Source: Candidatus Accumulibacter conexus
Lineage (GTDB): Bacteria; Pseudomonadota; Gammaproteobacteria; Burkholderiales; Rhodocyclaceae
Direction of reading: 5' to 3'
Assembly: GCA_017592775.1 (NCBI GenBank)
Contig: JAGFNJ010000053.1
Span: 1 to 37,139, forward strand
Length of the DNA: 37,139 nucleotides
A model generated the notes under the pieces. It ran no database searches. It had not been told where the DNA came from and saw only the letters and a program-made list of their open reading frames with translations. Position numbers and translations under genes: made by a program. Of this stretch, positions 1 to 9,798 are shown piece by piece (position 1 is the first letter of the stretch; every line of letters starts with the position of its first letter).

Positions 1-23
1 GCCAGGATCAAACTCTTCAGTTC
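1..23 (-). rRNA. rrs: 16S ribosomal RNA, 5' end (partial)
   Basis: The complement of the first bases reads GAAGAGTTTGATCCTGGC, the conserved start of bacterial 16S rRNA (the 27F primer site). The gene runs leftwards out of the window, so only about 23 nt are visible. The mature 5' end is placed near base 22-23 by comparison with other 16S genes. It is transcribed in the same direction as the tRNA-fMet and the rrn promoter to its right. Confidence 0.93.
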
Positions 24-219
24 AAATCCCAAAACTCTCGCTCGACGCGCCACCAACTCCAGATCACAAACCCTGGCTCAACACCAAAATTCATTCCCCA
101 GAATCAGCAGCTTAACTTCCGTGCGAGTTCTTCCATCTCTCGGCAATCCGCGAAAACTCCACGCAAATTACCACCAGACCAAGAACCCACACCTATCGGT
201 TGTCTCATTTTTAAAGAGC
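24..219 (-). promoter_or_regulatory. 16S rRNA leader with boxA-like antitermination signal
   Basis: The leader lies between tRNA-fMet and 16S. On the minus strand GCTCTTTAAAAA (208-219) closely resembles the rrn boxA element bound by the NusB/S10 antitermination complex. It directly follows the tRNA 3' CCA. The next stretch (ACAACCGATAGGTGTGGG) resembles leader sequence seen before 16S in other betaproteobacteria. I see no good second promoter here, so 16S probably depends on the promoter upstream of the tRNA. Confidence 0.6.
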
Positions 220-296
220 TGGTTGCGGGGACAGGATTTGAACCTGTGACCTTCGGGTTATGAGCCCGACGAGCTGCCAGACTGCTCCACCCCGCG
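220..296 (-). tRNA. tRNA-fMet (CAT), initiator
   Basis: This 77-nt cloverleaf has a CAT anticodon, a GTTCAAATC T-arm and an encoded 3' CCA (222-220). Two features mark it as the initiator: a C1-A72 mismatch at the end of the acceptor stem (5' CGCGGGG against CCCCGCA), and three consecutive G:C pairs in the anticodon stem (GGG/CCC). It lies between the rrn promoter and the 16S gene on the same strand, so it is probably released from the rrn precursor. Usually rrn tRNAs (Ile, Ala) lie in the 16S-23S spacer, so this position is uncommon. Confidence 0.95.
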
Positions 297-393
297 ACAC
301 GCCGGGGACACACCCCGGTTACCTTCGCCGCTTGCTGCGCCTGCCCCGATCACTGCTCAAGGGCGGGGCGCCTGCCGGCTGCGAAGAAGGAGC

Positions 394-422
394 ATTGTAG
401 CGACGACCTCTGCCCGCGTCAA
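394..422 (-). promoter_or_regulatory. Strong sigma-70 promoter for tRNA-fMet / rrn
   Basis: On the minus strand TTGACG (422-417) and TACAAT (399-394) are separated by 17 nt, close to the ideal sigma-70 promoter. An A/T-rich patch just upstream (CAATTTTCTGCAAAG) could act as an UP element, as is usual for rRNA promoters. The predicted start lies near base 386, giving a leader of about 90 nt before the tRNA. The region from here to the groES promoter (423-582) holds no gene that I can support. Confidence 0.75.
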
Positions 423-582
423 TACACTTTGCAGAAAATTGTCGAGTCCCACGCTCTGAGCGGCCGGCCGCGCCCGCATCGCCCGGCCGGCAAAGCGCGG
501 CGCACGAGCCGGGCAGCGGGCCCGGCGAGTCTCGCCAGATGCCACATTCGCCACGTGACGAGGAGCGGGGGCACCGGCAGGT

Positions 583-612
583 CTTGAAATCCTGACGGAC
601 CGACCCTATTAT
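583..612 (+). promoter_or_regulatory. groESL promoter, overlapping sigma-32 and sigma-70 signals
   Basis: CTTGAAA (583-589), 14 nt, then CCCTATTA (604-611) fits the sigma-32 heat-shock consensus (CTTGAAA, CCCCATNT). The same bases also make a sigma-70 promoter, TTGAAA (584-589), 17 nt, TATTAT (607-612). The -10 region abuts the CIRCE operator, so HrcA bound there would block either holoenzyme. Confidence 0.75.
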
Positions 613-638
613 TAGCACTCGTTAGCGTTGAGTGCCAA
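612..638 (+). promoter_or_regulatory. CIRCE operator (HrcA binding site)
   Basis: TTAGCACTC, 9 nt, GAGTGCCAA forms the inverted repeat TTAGCACTC-N9-GAGTGCTAA with one mismatch. This is the binding site of the heat-shock repressor HrcA, which is itself matured by GroEL, giving feedback on chaperonin level. It overlaps the last base of the -10 and the start region of the groESL promoter. An hrcA gene is not in the window. Confidence 0.93.
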
Positions 639-725
639 CACACTCATGTCCTCGCGCCGGAGCTGCGAGGACTCCCAACAGGCTAGCCGATGTTCTGACT
701 TGTCATCAACCCTAGGAGAAACTGA

Positions 726-1016
726 ATGAAGATTCGTCCGCTGCATGATCGCGTGATTGTCAAACGTCTCGAAGAGGAGCGCCGGACCGCATCCGGCATC
801 GTCATCCCGGATACCGCCGCCGAAAAGCCCGACCAAGGCGAGGTGCGCGCCATAGGCAACGGCAAGATCCTCGAAGACGGCAGCGTCCGTGCCCTCGCCG
901 TCAAGGTTGGCGATCGCGTCCTGTTCGGCAAGTACGCAGGCCAGACCGTCAAGGTCGACGGCGACGAGCTGCTTGTCATGCGCGAGGAAGACATCATGGG
1001 TGTCATCGAAGCCTGA
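726..1016 (+). CDS. groES: Co-chaperonin GroES
   Basis: This 96-residue protein is the standard length for the 10-kDa chaperonin. It forms the heptameric lid of GroEL and closes the folding chamber in the cytoplasm. It starts [10 protein letters not shown] and carries the mobile loop (about residues 17-34, [10 protein letters not shown]) that contacts GroEL, followed by the family segments [13 protein letters not shown] and a C-terminal [16 protein letters not shown] lies 7 nt before the ATG. It is first in the groES-groEL operon, 99 nt ahead of groEL, under the heat-shock/CIRCE control region just upstream. Confidence 0.98.
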   Translation: MKIRPLHDRVIVKRLEEERRTASGIVIPDTAAEKPDQGEVRAIGNGKILEDGSVRALAVKVGDRVLFGKYAGQTVKVDGDELLVMREEDIMGVIEA

Positions 1017-1094
1017 CGGGCCAATCCCGGACGGCGCCACACGGCGCTCGGCCGGCATCCCGGCAGTTTGCCCGATTCAGTCATAAATCATTGA

Positions 1095-2768
<1,674 letters not shown>

Positions 2769-2802
2769 TCCCCCGCCATCCGGGCCTTGCCCGGAGAGCA
2801 AG

Positions 2803-2829
2803 AAAAAACCCCGCTACGGCGGGGTTTTT
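2803..2829. terminator. Bidirectional rho-independent terminator between groEL and ppiD
   Basis: A six-base-pair stem (2809-2814 with 2819-2824) closes a TACG tetraloop, an especially stable UNCG-type loop. Six A lie to the left (2803-2808) and five T to the right (2825-2829), so it can stop groEL transcription rightwards and ppiD transcription leftwards. Confidence 0.9.
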
Positions 2830-2892
2830 CGTGTCTTTCCGTCGGTACGCCCGCCGCAGACCGAGACGAGGCTGGCGGCACCAGCCCCGCGC

Positions 2893-4803
2893 TCAACGCT
2901 CCTTGCGCTCCAGTGCGGCCTGGTTGATGTCGATCTTGTAGCGCTGGCGCAACCCGGTGAGGTAGGCGGCGAAATCCTCCTGACCGAGGATCTGGGCGTA
3001 CTCGCGCTGCAGCGCCTGCCGCCGCGCCTCATCGAGGCGCTCCGGCTGCATCACCTTGACGATCTTGTACAGCACGTAGCCCGAATCGCCAGCCGCGGCG
3101 CCGACATAGGCCGGCAGCTTCTGCACGTCGGCGCTGAAGATGGCCTTCGCTGCCGCTGGCGACAGCTGCCGCACGTCCTGCCGCGAAAGCTTCCGCGGTG
3201 CCGTCCAGGCAACGGTATCGGCGACGCCCTGCCGCAACCCGGTCAGTTGCGCTTCACCGGCGGAGCGTGCCAGCGCCGCCTCACCCTGCGCCTTCAAGGT
3301 TGTCTCGATATCGCGCTTCACCTCCTCGAACGGCCGCACACTCGCTGGCCGGTGCTCGATCACGCGCGCCGCCAGCAAGGTGTTGGGAGCCACCTCGATG
3401 GCTTCGGTGTTGCGCTTGTTCTTGATCGAGTCCTCCGAGAAGATCGCAGCGAGAGCCTTCGCGTTGCCCAACTGGCCCAGGCGCGCCAACGCCTCGGGCG
3501 ACGGATTGCGTGGCAGCCAGCCGGATTCCTGAAGCTTCAGCTTGAAGCGCTCGGCGGCAGGCTGCAGGCCATCCGGCTGCTCATAGACGGTGTTGCTGAA
3601 GGCCTCGGCCTCCTCGGCGAATCGCCGTTGCGCCGCTTGCTGCTTCAGCTCGGTCTCGATCTCCGGGCGCACCTCGGCAAGGCCGCGCTGCTTGCCCGGC
3701 CTGATGGCCGTCACCATGATGATGTGATGGCCGAACTCCGACTGCACGATGCCGGACAGCTCATTCTCGCGCAGGCTGAAGACGGCGTCCTCGAAGGGCT
3801 TGACCATCGTCCCGCGGGCGACGACCCCCAGATCGCCCCCCTTGGCCGCCGAGCCCGGATCCTGCGAATGCTGTCTCGCCAAGTCGGCGAAGCGTGCTGG
3901 CGCCTTCTGCACTTCCTTGAGAATCTCTTCCGCCTTCGCCCTGGCCTTGCCCTGGTCGGCCTCGCCACCCGCGGTCAGGATCAGGATATGACTGGCACGC
4001 CGCTCCTCGGCCTGCTGGTAGCGATCGAGGTGGCTGTTGTACCAGGCTTGCACGTCGGCATCCTTGACCACCGTCTGCGCCACCACACCGTCAAGGGAGA
4101 GCAGCACGTACTCCACTCGGGCCTGCTCCGTGATTTCGAACCGCTTGCCGTTCTCGTCGTAGAACTTCCTCAGCGCCGGCTCGTCGATCCTGACCTGGCC
4201 GGCGAACCGGTCCGGAGCGATGCGGAACTCGGCAACCTGTCTTTCCTCGGACTGGATTGCCAGAAGCCTCGCGGTCTCGGTGCTGGCAGCGATGCCCGTA
4301 TCGCCAATGGCCGAAACCAGTTCCTGCAGGGTCAGATCCTGCCGGATCTGCGCCTCGAACTGCGCCTGCGAGAGACCCTGTGCAGCCAACGCCGACTGGT
4401 AGCGCCCCATGGAAAACTGGCCATTCTCCTGCAACGCCGGAATCCTGCCGATCACCTCGCGCAGCGCTTCATCACTGGCGCCAAGCCTTCCCCTGGCGGC
4501 TTCGAGGAGCAGCAGACGCTGATCGACCAGCGAGTTCAGGACGGCGAGCCGTGCCGCCGGGGTATTCATCGACTCAGGACGAAAACTGTCGCCGAGCGCC
4601 TGCCGCAGACGGTCCTGCTGCACCCGCCAGGCTTGATCAAACTGCTGCTGGGTGACCTTGGTGTCGCCGACACTGGCCAGGTCGGCGCCAGAGCCGCCGC
4701 CACGAACGTACGAGTCAACGCCCCAGAAGGCGAAAGGCAGGGCGATCAGGGCAAGGAAGATCTGGACGAGCCTCTTGTTGTTGCGAACGGAGTCAAAGAA
4801 CAT
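2893..4803 (-). CDS. ppiD: Periplasmic folding chaperone / PPIase-like PpiD
   Basis: The 636-residue protein is anchored in the inner membrane by one N-terminal helix (about residues 13-30, IFLALIALPFAFWG) and faces the periplasm. There PpiD assists folding of proteins leaving the Sec translocon. A SurA-N-like helical domain follows (about 40-190). Then comes a parvulin (PpiC) domain at about 265-365, with ASHILI, QDPGSAAKGGDLG and FGHHIIMV motifs, and a second degenerate C-terminal region. The length agrees with the family. No clear ribosome-binding site precedes the ATG. It lies only 41 nt below the tRNA terminator, so it may be transcribed by read-through or from a promoter inside the tRNA region. 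Confidence 0.95.
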   Translation of the reverse strand: MFFDSVRNNKRLVQIFLALIALPFAFWGVDSYVRGGGSGADLASVGDTKVTQQQFDQAWRVQQDRLRQALGDSFRPESMNTPAARLAVLNSLVDQRLLLLEAARGRLGASDEALREVIGRIPALQENGQFSMGRYQSALAAQGLSQAQFEAQIRQDLTLQELVSAIGDTGIAASTETARLLAIQSEERQVAEFRIAPDRFAGQVRIDEPALRKFYDENGKRFEITEQARVEYVLLSLDGVVAQTVVKDADVQAWYNSHLDRYQQAEERRASHILILTAGGEADQGKARAKAEEILKEVQKAPARFADLARQHSQDPGSAAKGGDLGVVARGTMVKPFEDAVFSLRENELSGIVQSEFGHHIIMVTAIRPGKQRGLAEVRPEIETELKQQAAQRRFAEEAEAFSNTVYEQPDGLQPAAERFKLKLQESGWLPRNPSPEALARLGQLGNAKALAAIFSEDSIKNKRNTEAIEVAPNTLLAARVIEHRPASVRPFEEVKRDIETTLKAQGEAALARSAGEAQLTGLRQGVADTVAWTAPRKLSRQDVRQLSPAAAKAIFSADVQKLPAYVGAAAGDSGYVLYKIVKVMQPERLDEARRQALQREYAQILGQEDFAAYLTGLRQRYKIDINQAALERKER

Positions 4804-4844
4804 GGTGGTAGGCCGCTAACTCACTGGAACGTTGAAGCCAAAAG

Positions 4845-4871
4845 AAAAAAGGCGAACTAGCGTTCGCCTTT
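4845..4871 (-). terminator. Rho-independent terminator after tRNA-Val/tRNA-Asp
   Basis: On the minus strand GGCGAAC-GCTA-GTTCGCC (4868-4851) forms a perfect 7-bp stem with a four-base loop. Flanking A:T pairs extend it by up to three, and a run of six T follows. It sits 7 nt after the tRNA-Asp CCA end and just before ppiD. Confidence 0.88.
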
Positions 4872-4877
4872 CGATAC

Positions 4878-4954
4878 TGGCGGAGTGGACGGGGCTCGAA
4901 CCCGCGACCCCCGGCGTGACAGGCCGGTATTCTGACCAACTGAACTACCACTCC
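4878..4954 (-). tRNA. tRNA-Asp (GTC)
   Basis: This 77-nt cloverleaf has acceptor GGAGTGG/CCACTCC, discriminator G73, a GTC anticodon in the loop CTGTCAC, a GGTTCGAGCCC T-arm and an encoded CCA. It follows tRNA-Val by 34 nt on the same strand and shares its terminator. Confidence 0.97.
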
Positions 4955-4988
4955 ACAGAACGCACTGCACAATCCATCCTGCTGCTCC

Positions 4989-5064
4989 TGGTGGGTGCTG
5001 ACGGGCTCGAACCGCCGACATCCAGCTTGTAAGGCTAGCGCTCTACCAACTGAGCTAAGCACCC
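4989..5064 (-). tRNA. tRNA-Val (TAC)
   Basis: This 76-nt cloverleaf has acceptor GGGTGCT/AGCACCC, discriminator A73, anticodon loop CTTACAA (TAC, valine), a GGTTCGAGCCC T-arm and an encoded CCA. It is first in the tRNA-Val-tRNA-Asp pair, 109 nt after the lon stop. A weak candidate -10 (TTAGACT) lies about 30 nt upstream. Confidence 0.97.
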
Positions 5065-5143
5065 ACGGTGTGATCAAGCTCTGGAGGCGCGAGTCTAACG
5101 CATCCGCCTGCTCTTGGCCAGACCGGCCGGCGGAACCCGTCTG

Positions 5144-5167
5144 GCGGTGGCCTGGAACGGCCACCGC
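5144..5167 (-). terminator. Hairpin after lon (possible weak terminator)
   Basis: A perfect 9-bp inverted repeat (GCGGTGGCC, 6-nt loop, GGCCACCGC) begins 7 nt after the lon stop on the minus strand. No T run follows, so it may act as a processing or attenuating hairpin rather than a full terminator. Confidence 0.45.
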
Positions 5168-5173
5168 GCCATA

Positions 5174-7600
5174 TCAATGAGTGAGACCAGCGGTCACAGC
5201 CGCAGCCGGATCGGGAGTACCCGCCACCACCGTCGGCGGCACGTCGGCGCCGTCAACGACCGACGGCTCCGGCTTGCGCTCGAGCGCGTGCTCGAGCACC
5301 TGATCGATCCAGCGCACCGGAATGAGCTCGAGCTTGTTCTTGATGGTGTCCGGAATCTCGGCCAGGTCCCGGACGTTCTCTTCCGGTATCAGAACCCTGG
5401 CCAGTCCGCCCCGGACAGCTGCCAGCAGCTTCTCCTTGAGACCGCCGATCGGCAGCACTTCGCCGCGCAGGGTGATCTCACCGGTCATCGCCACATCGCA
5501 ACACACCGGTATGCCGGTCAACACCGACACCAACGCTGTGCAGATGCCGACCCCGGCTGAAGGCCCATCCTTGGGGATCGCCCCCTCCGGGAGATGGATG
5601 TGGATATCGCTCTTCTGGTAGAAATCGTGGTCGATTCCCAGCGACTGCGCGCGCTTGCGGACCACCGACAGCGCCGCCTGAACCGATTCCTGCATCACCT
5701 CGCCGAGCTTGCCGGTGGTGGTTGTCTTCCCTTTGCCGGGCAGGACCACCGCCTCAATGGTCAGCAGTTCGCCGCCGACTTCGGTCCACGCCAGCCCCGT
5801 GACCTGGCCGATCTGGTTCTCGCGCTCGGCAACGCCGAAGTTGTAGCGACGCACGCCGAGGAACTTGTCGAGATTGCGCGCACTCACCGCGACCTTGACC
5901 TGACTCTTCCGCAACAACAGCGTCTTCACCACCTTGCGACAGATCTTCGAGATGTCGCGCTCGAGCGAACGCACACCGGCCTCGCGCGTGTAGTAGCGAA
6001 CGATGTCGCGCAATGCGCTTTCAGCCACCGTCAGCTCGGTCGTCTTCAGGCCGTTGTTCTTCATCTGCTTCGGCAGCAGGTAGCGCTGGGCGATGCTGAC
6101 CTTCTCGTCCTCGGTGTAACCCGAGAGCCGGATCACCTCCATGCGGTCGAGCAACGGCGGCGGGATATTCAAGGTGTTCGCCGTCGCCACGAACATCACT
6201 TCCGAGAGGTCGTACTCGACCTCGACATAGTGGTCGACGAAGGTCGAGTTCTGTTCCGGATCGAGCACCTCGAGCAGCGCCGAACTGGGATCGCCGCGAA
6301 AATCCTGGCCCATCTTGTCGACTTCGTCGAGCAGGAACAGCGGGTTCCGGACGCCGATCTTGCTCATGTTCTGCAGGATCTTGCCCGGCATCGAACCAAT
6401 GTAGGTTCGCCGGTGACCGCGGATTTCGGCTTCGTCACGTACACCGCCGAGACTCATGCGAACGAACTTGCGGCCGGTGGCACGCGCGATCGACTGGCCG
6501 AGCGAGGTCTTGCCGACGCCCGGCGGCCCGACCAGACAGAGGATCGGCGCCTTCAGGCGATCGACGCGCTGCTGCACCGCCAGGTACTCGATGATCCGTT
6601 CCTTGACCTTCTCGAGACCCCAGTGGTCGGCGTCGAGAATGCGGCCGGCTGCTGCCAGATCCTTGCTGATTCGGGTCCGCTTGCGCCACGGCAGGGCTAT
6701 CAGCGTTTCGATGAAGTTGCGCACGACGGTCGCTTCTGCCGACATCGGCGACATCAGCCGCAGCTTGCGGAACTCCGACTGCGCCTTGGCAAGCCCTTCC
6801 TTGCTCATCCCGGCAGCCTTGACCTTGCGGTCGAGTTCCTCCAGATCGGCACCATCCTCGCCTTCACCGAGTTCCTTCTGGATCGCCTTGACCTGCTCGT
6901 TGAGATAGTACTCGCGCTGGCTCTTCTCCATCTGGCGCTTGACGCGGCCGCGGATTCGCTTCTCTACCTGCAGGATGTCGATCTCGGCCTCGAGTTGCGC
7001 CAGCAGCCGTTCGATACGCGCACGGACGTCGAACATCTCGAGGATTTCCTGCTTCTGCTCGAGCTTCAGCGGCAGATGCGCGGCGATCGTGTCGGCGAGA
7101 CGGCCGGCCTCTTCAATGCCGGCGATCGAGGTCAGGATCTCGGGGGGTATCTTCTTGTTGAGCTTGACGTACTGATCGAACTGGGCGATGACCGCACGCC
7201 GCAGTGCTTCCACCTCGTGGTTGACGCCATCCTCGGCCGGAACCGGGCGCGCCTCGGCAAGGAACATGTCCGGCCGCGAATCGATCGCCTGCAGGCGGGC
7301 GCGCTGCCCGCCCTCGACCAGCACCTTGACGGTCCCGTCGGGCAGCTTGAGCATCTGCAGGATGTTGGCGAGACAGCCGACACCGTACAGATCCTCGGCT
7401 TCAGGCTCGTCCTTGACGGCCGACTTCTGCGCCACGAGGAGGATGCTCTTGCCAGCCTCCATCGCCGTTTCCAGAGCCTTGATCGACTTCGGGCGACCGA
7501 CAAAGAGCGGGATGACCATATGCGGAAACACGACGACGTCGCGCAGCGGCAACAGCGGCAGTTTGACCGGCTCGGCAGACAGCTTCGGGGGTGCAGACAT
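5174..7600 (-). CDS. lon: ATP-dependent endopeptidase Lon (La)
   Basis: This 808-residue cytosolic AAA+ protease degrades damaged and regulatory proteins. The order is an N-terminal LON substrate-binding domain (KLPLLPLRDVVVFPHMVIPL), a coiled-coil middle, an AAA+ module with Walker A GPPGVGKTSL and Walker B FLLDEVDKM, and a C-terminal serine protease domain. The catalytic dyad is Ser681 (KDGPSAGVG) and Lys724 (GGLKEK), close to the E. coli positions. I chose the ATG at 7600 because the longer reading starts at a TTG inside the -35 of the sigma-32 promoter. The ribosome-binding site is weak (AGGG). A heat-shock promoter lies 34 nt upstream, and clpX lies directly upstream on the same strand. 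Confidence 0.97.
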   Translation of the reverse strand: MSAPPKLSAEPVKLPLLPLRDVVVFPHMVIPLFVGRPKSIKALETAMEAGKSILLVAQKSAVKDEPEAEDLYGVGCLANILQMLKLPDGTVKVLVEGGQRARLQAIDSRPDMFLAEARPVPAEDGVNHEVEALRRAVIAQFDQYVKLNKKIPPEILTSIAGIEEAGRLADTIAAHLPLKLEQKQEILEMFDVRARIERLLAQLEAEIDILQVEKRIRGRVKRQMEKSQREYYLNEQVKAIQKELGEGEDGADLEELDRKVKAAGMSKEGLAKAQSEFRKLRLMSPMSAEATVVRNFIETLIALPWRKRTRISKDLAAAGRILDADHWGLEKVKERIIEYLAVQQRVDRLKAPILCLVGPPGVGKTSLGQSIARATGRKFVRMSLGGVRDEAEIRGHRRTYIGSMPGKILQNMSKIGVRNPLFLLDEVDKMGQDFRGDPSSALLEVLDPEQNSTFVDHYVEVEYDLSEVMFVATANTLNIPPPLLDRMEVIRLSGYTEDEKVSIAQRYLLPKQMKNNGLKTTELTVAESALRDIVRYYTREAGVRSLERDISKICRKVVKTLLLRKSQVKVAVSARNLDKFLGVRRYNFGVAERENQIGQVTGLAWTEVGGELLTIEAVVLPGKGKTTTTGKLGEVMQESVQAALSVVRKRAQSLGIDHDFYQKSDIHIHLPEGAIPKDGPSAGVGICTALVSVLTGIPVCCDVAMTGEITLRGEVLPIGGLKEKLLAAVRGGLARVLIPEENVRDLAEIPDTIKNKLELIPVRWIDQVLEHALERKPEPSVVDGADVPPTVVAGTPDPAAAVTAGLTH

Positions 7601-7633
7601 GGGTTGTGCCCTATAGGTGAAAGCTCTCGCGGG

Positions 7634-7661
7634 ATATGGTGGCAAGAGCCCGAATTTCAAG
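7634..7661 (-). promoter_or_regulatory. Sigma-32 heat-shock promoter of lon
   Basis: Minus-strand CTTGAAA (7661-7655), 13 nt, then CACCATAT (7641-7634) matches the RpoH consensus CTTGAAA / CCCCATNT in all seven -35 bases and seven of eight -10 bases. It sits in the clpX-lon gap, giving lon its own heat-inducible start with a leader of about 25 nt. Confidence 0.75.
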
Positions 7662-7684
7662 CCGCAGCCAAGGCGGCCAGGACA

Positions 7685-8959
7685 TCAGTTACCGCCTGAC
7701 ACCTTTGGTTGATCCGCGTAGATCAGCAACGGCTTGGCATCGCCGACGATCACCCCTTCGTCGATGACGACCTCTGTGACATCCTCCATACCGGGAAGTT
7801 CGTACATCGTGTCGAGCAGGACCCCCTCGAGGATCGAGCGCAAGCCACGCGCTCCGGTCTTCCTTTCGAGCGCCTTGCGGGCAATCGCCATCATTGCCGC
7901 CGGCCGTATTTCGAGCCCGACGCCCTCCATGGCGAACAGCTTCTGGTACTGCTTGACCAACGCATTCTTCGGTTCGACGAGGATTTCCACCAGCGCCGCC
8001 GCCGACAGCTCTTCCAGGGTGGCAATCACCGGCAGCCGCCCGATGAGTTCGGGTATCAGACCGAACTTGATCAGATCCTCGGGTTCAACGGTTCGCAGGA
8101 CCTCGCCGATCGCCCGCTTGTTGTCCTTGCTGCGGACCTCGGCGCCAAAGCCGATGCCACCGCGCTCGGAGCGATTGCGGATCACCTTGTCGAGGCCATC
8201 GAAAGCACCGCCGCAGATGAACAGGATGTTCGTCGTGTCGACCTGCACGAAGTCCTGGTTGGGGTGCTTGCGACCACCTTGCGGCGGCACCGAGGCAACC
8301 GTCCCTTCGATCAGTTTCAGCAGCGCCTGCTGCACTCCTTCGCCCGAGACGTCGCGCGTGATCGACGGATTGTCCGACTTGCGCGAGATCTTGTCGATCT
8401 CGTCGATGTAGACAATGCCGCGCTGCGCCTTGTCGGTGTCGTAGTCGGCCTTCTGCAGCAGTTTCTGGATGATGTTCTCGACATCCTCGCCAACGTACCC
8501 GGCTTCCGTCAGCGTCGTCGCATCGGCCATGACGAAAGGCACGTCGAGCATGCGGGCGAGCGTCTGTGCCAGCAGGGTCTTGCCCGAGCCGGTCGGGCCG
8601 ATGAGCAGGATGTTGCTCTTGGCGAGTTCGATCTCGTCGGTGGTCTTGCTGAAGTGCCGCAGCCGCTTGTAGTGATTGTAAACGGCCACCGACAGGATGC
8701 GCTTCGCCTGATCCTGCCCGATCACGTATTGATCGAGGAGCGCCGAGATCTCCCGCGGTGTCGGCAGCTCACCCTTGCCACCCTTGCCGCCTCCCTGGTC
8801 GGCGGCGATCTCGTCGCGAACGATATCGTTGCACAGCTCGATGCACTCGTCGCAAATGAACACCGATGGTCCGGCGATCAGCTTCTTGACCTCGTGCTGG
8901 CTCTTGCCGCAGAACGAGCAGTAGAGGAGCTTCTCAGTGCCACTTTTCTTTTCCGACAT
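7685..8959 (-). CDS. clpX: ATP-dependent Clp protease ATP-binding subunit ClpX
   Basis: This 424-residue AAA+ unfoldase feeds substrates to ClpP. The N-terminal zinc-binding domain has Cys14, Cys17, Cys36 and Cys39. An AAA+ domain follows with Walker A GPTGSGKT, Walker [11 protein letters not shown], the pore segment [10 protein letters not shown], and the ClpP-docking loop GIGFGAEV. The length is typical. It lies 48 nt after clpP on the same strand, the usual tig-clpP-clpX-lon order. Confidence 0.98.
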   Translation of the reverse strand: MSEKKSGTEKLLYCSFCGKSQHEVKKLIAGPSVFICDECIELCNDIVRDEIAADQGGGKGGKGELPTPREISALLDQYVIGQDQAKRILSVAVYNHYKRLRHFSKTTDEIELAKSNILLIGPTGSGKTLLAQTLARMLDVPFVMADATTLTEAGYVGEDVENIIQKLLQKADYDTDKAQRGIVYIDEIDKISRKSDNPSITRDVSGEGVQQALLKLIEGTVASVPPQGGRKHPNQDFVQVDTTNILFICGGAFDGLDKVIRNRSERGGIGFGAEVRSKDNKRAIGEVLRTVEPEDLIKFGLIPELIGRLPVIATLEELSAAALVEILVEPKNALVKQYQKLFAMEGVGLEIRPAAMMAIARKALERKTGARGLRSILEGVLLDTMYELPGMEDVTEVVIDEGVIVGDAKPLLIYADQPKVSGGN

Positions 8960-9007
8960 GTCGTCTACCTCACAGTCGAGCCCGACCGGGGCTACCCGGA
9001 TGCGCCG

Positions 9008-9640
9008 TCAGAGCGCCGCCTGCCGATTGGCCAGTACCTTGTCGATCAAGCCGTATTCTGCCGCTTCCTGCGCCGAAAGGAAATTGTCGCGGTCGGTATC
9101 GCGTTCGATCCGCTCGATCGCCTGCCCGGTGTGCCGCGCCATGAGTTCATTGAGCTTGGCGCGCAGCGACAGGATCTCCTTCGCATGAATCGCGATATCC
9201 GAAGCCTGTCCCTGAAAGCCACCCATCGGCTGGTGGATCATCACCCGCGAGTTCGGCAGCGCAAAGCGCTTGCCGGCAGCGCCGGCCGCCAACAGGAAGG
9301 CTCCCATCGAGCATGCCTGCCCCATGCACAGCGTCGAGACGTCGGGCTTGATGAACTGCATCGTGTCGTAGATCGACAACCCGGCCGAGACCGCACCGCC
9401 CGGTGAATTGATGTAGAAGTGGATGTCCTTGTCGGGATTCTCGGCTTCGAGAAACAGCAACTGCGCGACCACCAGATTCGCGGTCACGTCATTGACGGGG
9501 CCAACGAGAAAGATCACGCGCTCCTTCAGCAGACGCGAGTAGATGTCGTAAGCGCGTTCGCCACGACCGCTCTGCTCGATCACCATCGGCACCAGACCAA
9601 GTGCCTGCGGGTCCCAACTACCTGCGGGGTCAATGCCCAT
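9008..9640 (-). CDS. clpP: ATP-dependent Clp protease proteolytic subunit ClpP
   Basis: This serine peptidase (210 residues) assembles as a double heptamer and degrades proteins unfolded by ClpX. The catalytic triad is Ser111 (GQACSMGAF), His136 (VMIHQP) and Asp185 (DTDRDNF). These numbers equal those of the E. coli precursor when the ATG at 9640 is used. That start has AAGGA 6 nt upstream, whereas an upstream in-frame GTG (9682) would add 14 unusual residues. An N-terminal propeptide is probably removed by self-processing. It lies 158 nt after tig. Confidence 0.97.
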   Translation of the reverse strand: MGIDPAGSWDPQALGLVPMVIEQSGRGERAYDIYSRLLKERVIFLVGPVNDVTANLVVAQLLFLEAENPDKDIHFYINSPGGAVSAGLSIYDTMQFIKPDVSTLCMGQACSMGAFLLAAGAAGKRFALPNSRVMIHQPMGGFQGQASDIAIHAKEILSLRAKLNELMARHTGQAIERIERDTDRDNFLSAQEAAEYGLIDKVLANRQAAL

Positions 9641-9696
9641 TTCGTTTCCTTGATTGCCGTGAAAGTCGCTGTCGTGACTCACGAAGCCCCTTCCGC

Positions 9697-9726
9697 CACT
9701 GGGGCTGGAAGAGGATCAGCGGCAAG
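9697..9726 (-). promoter_or_regulatory. Possible sigma-32-like promoter upstream of clpP
   Basis: Minus-strand CTTGCCG (9726-9720), 15 nt, then CCCCAGTG (9704-9697) keeps the invariant CTTG and CCCCA parts of the heat-shock consensus but lacks the AAA of the -35. It lies in the tig-clpP gap where a clpP promoter is expected. Weak evidence. Confidence 0.28.
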
Positions 9727-9798
9727 TGAAGCCGACGATGCCGGCGGCGCGACGCGGCGGCTGCCGCCAGTTCTCCGCCAGCGCCGCCGCGCCCCGTG

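Noticed and set aside
7601-7660. A 20-residue N-terminal extension of Lon from TTG
   Set aside because: It overlaps the sigma-32 promoter and has no similarity to Lon N-termini. The ATG at 7600 gives the family start and length.
9641-9682. A ClpP start at GTG 9682
   Set aside because: The ATG at 9640 has a good ribosome-binding site and reproduces the precursor numbering of the catalytic triad.
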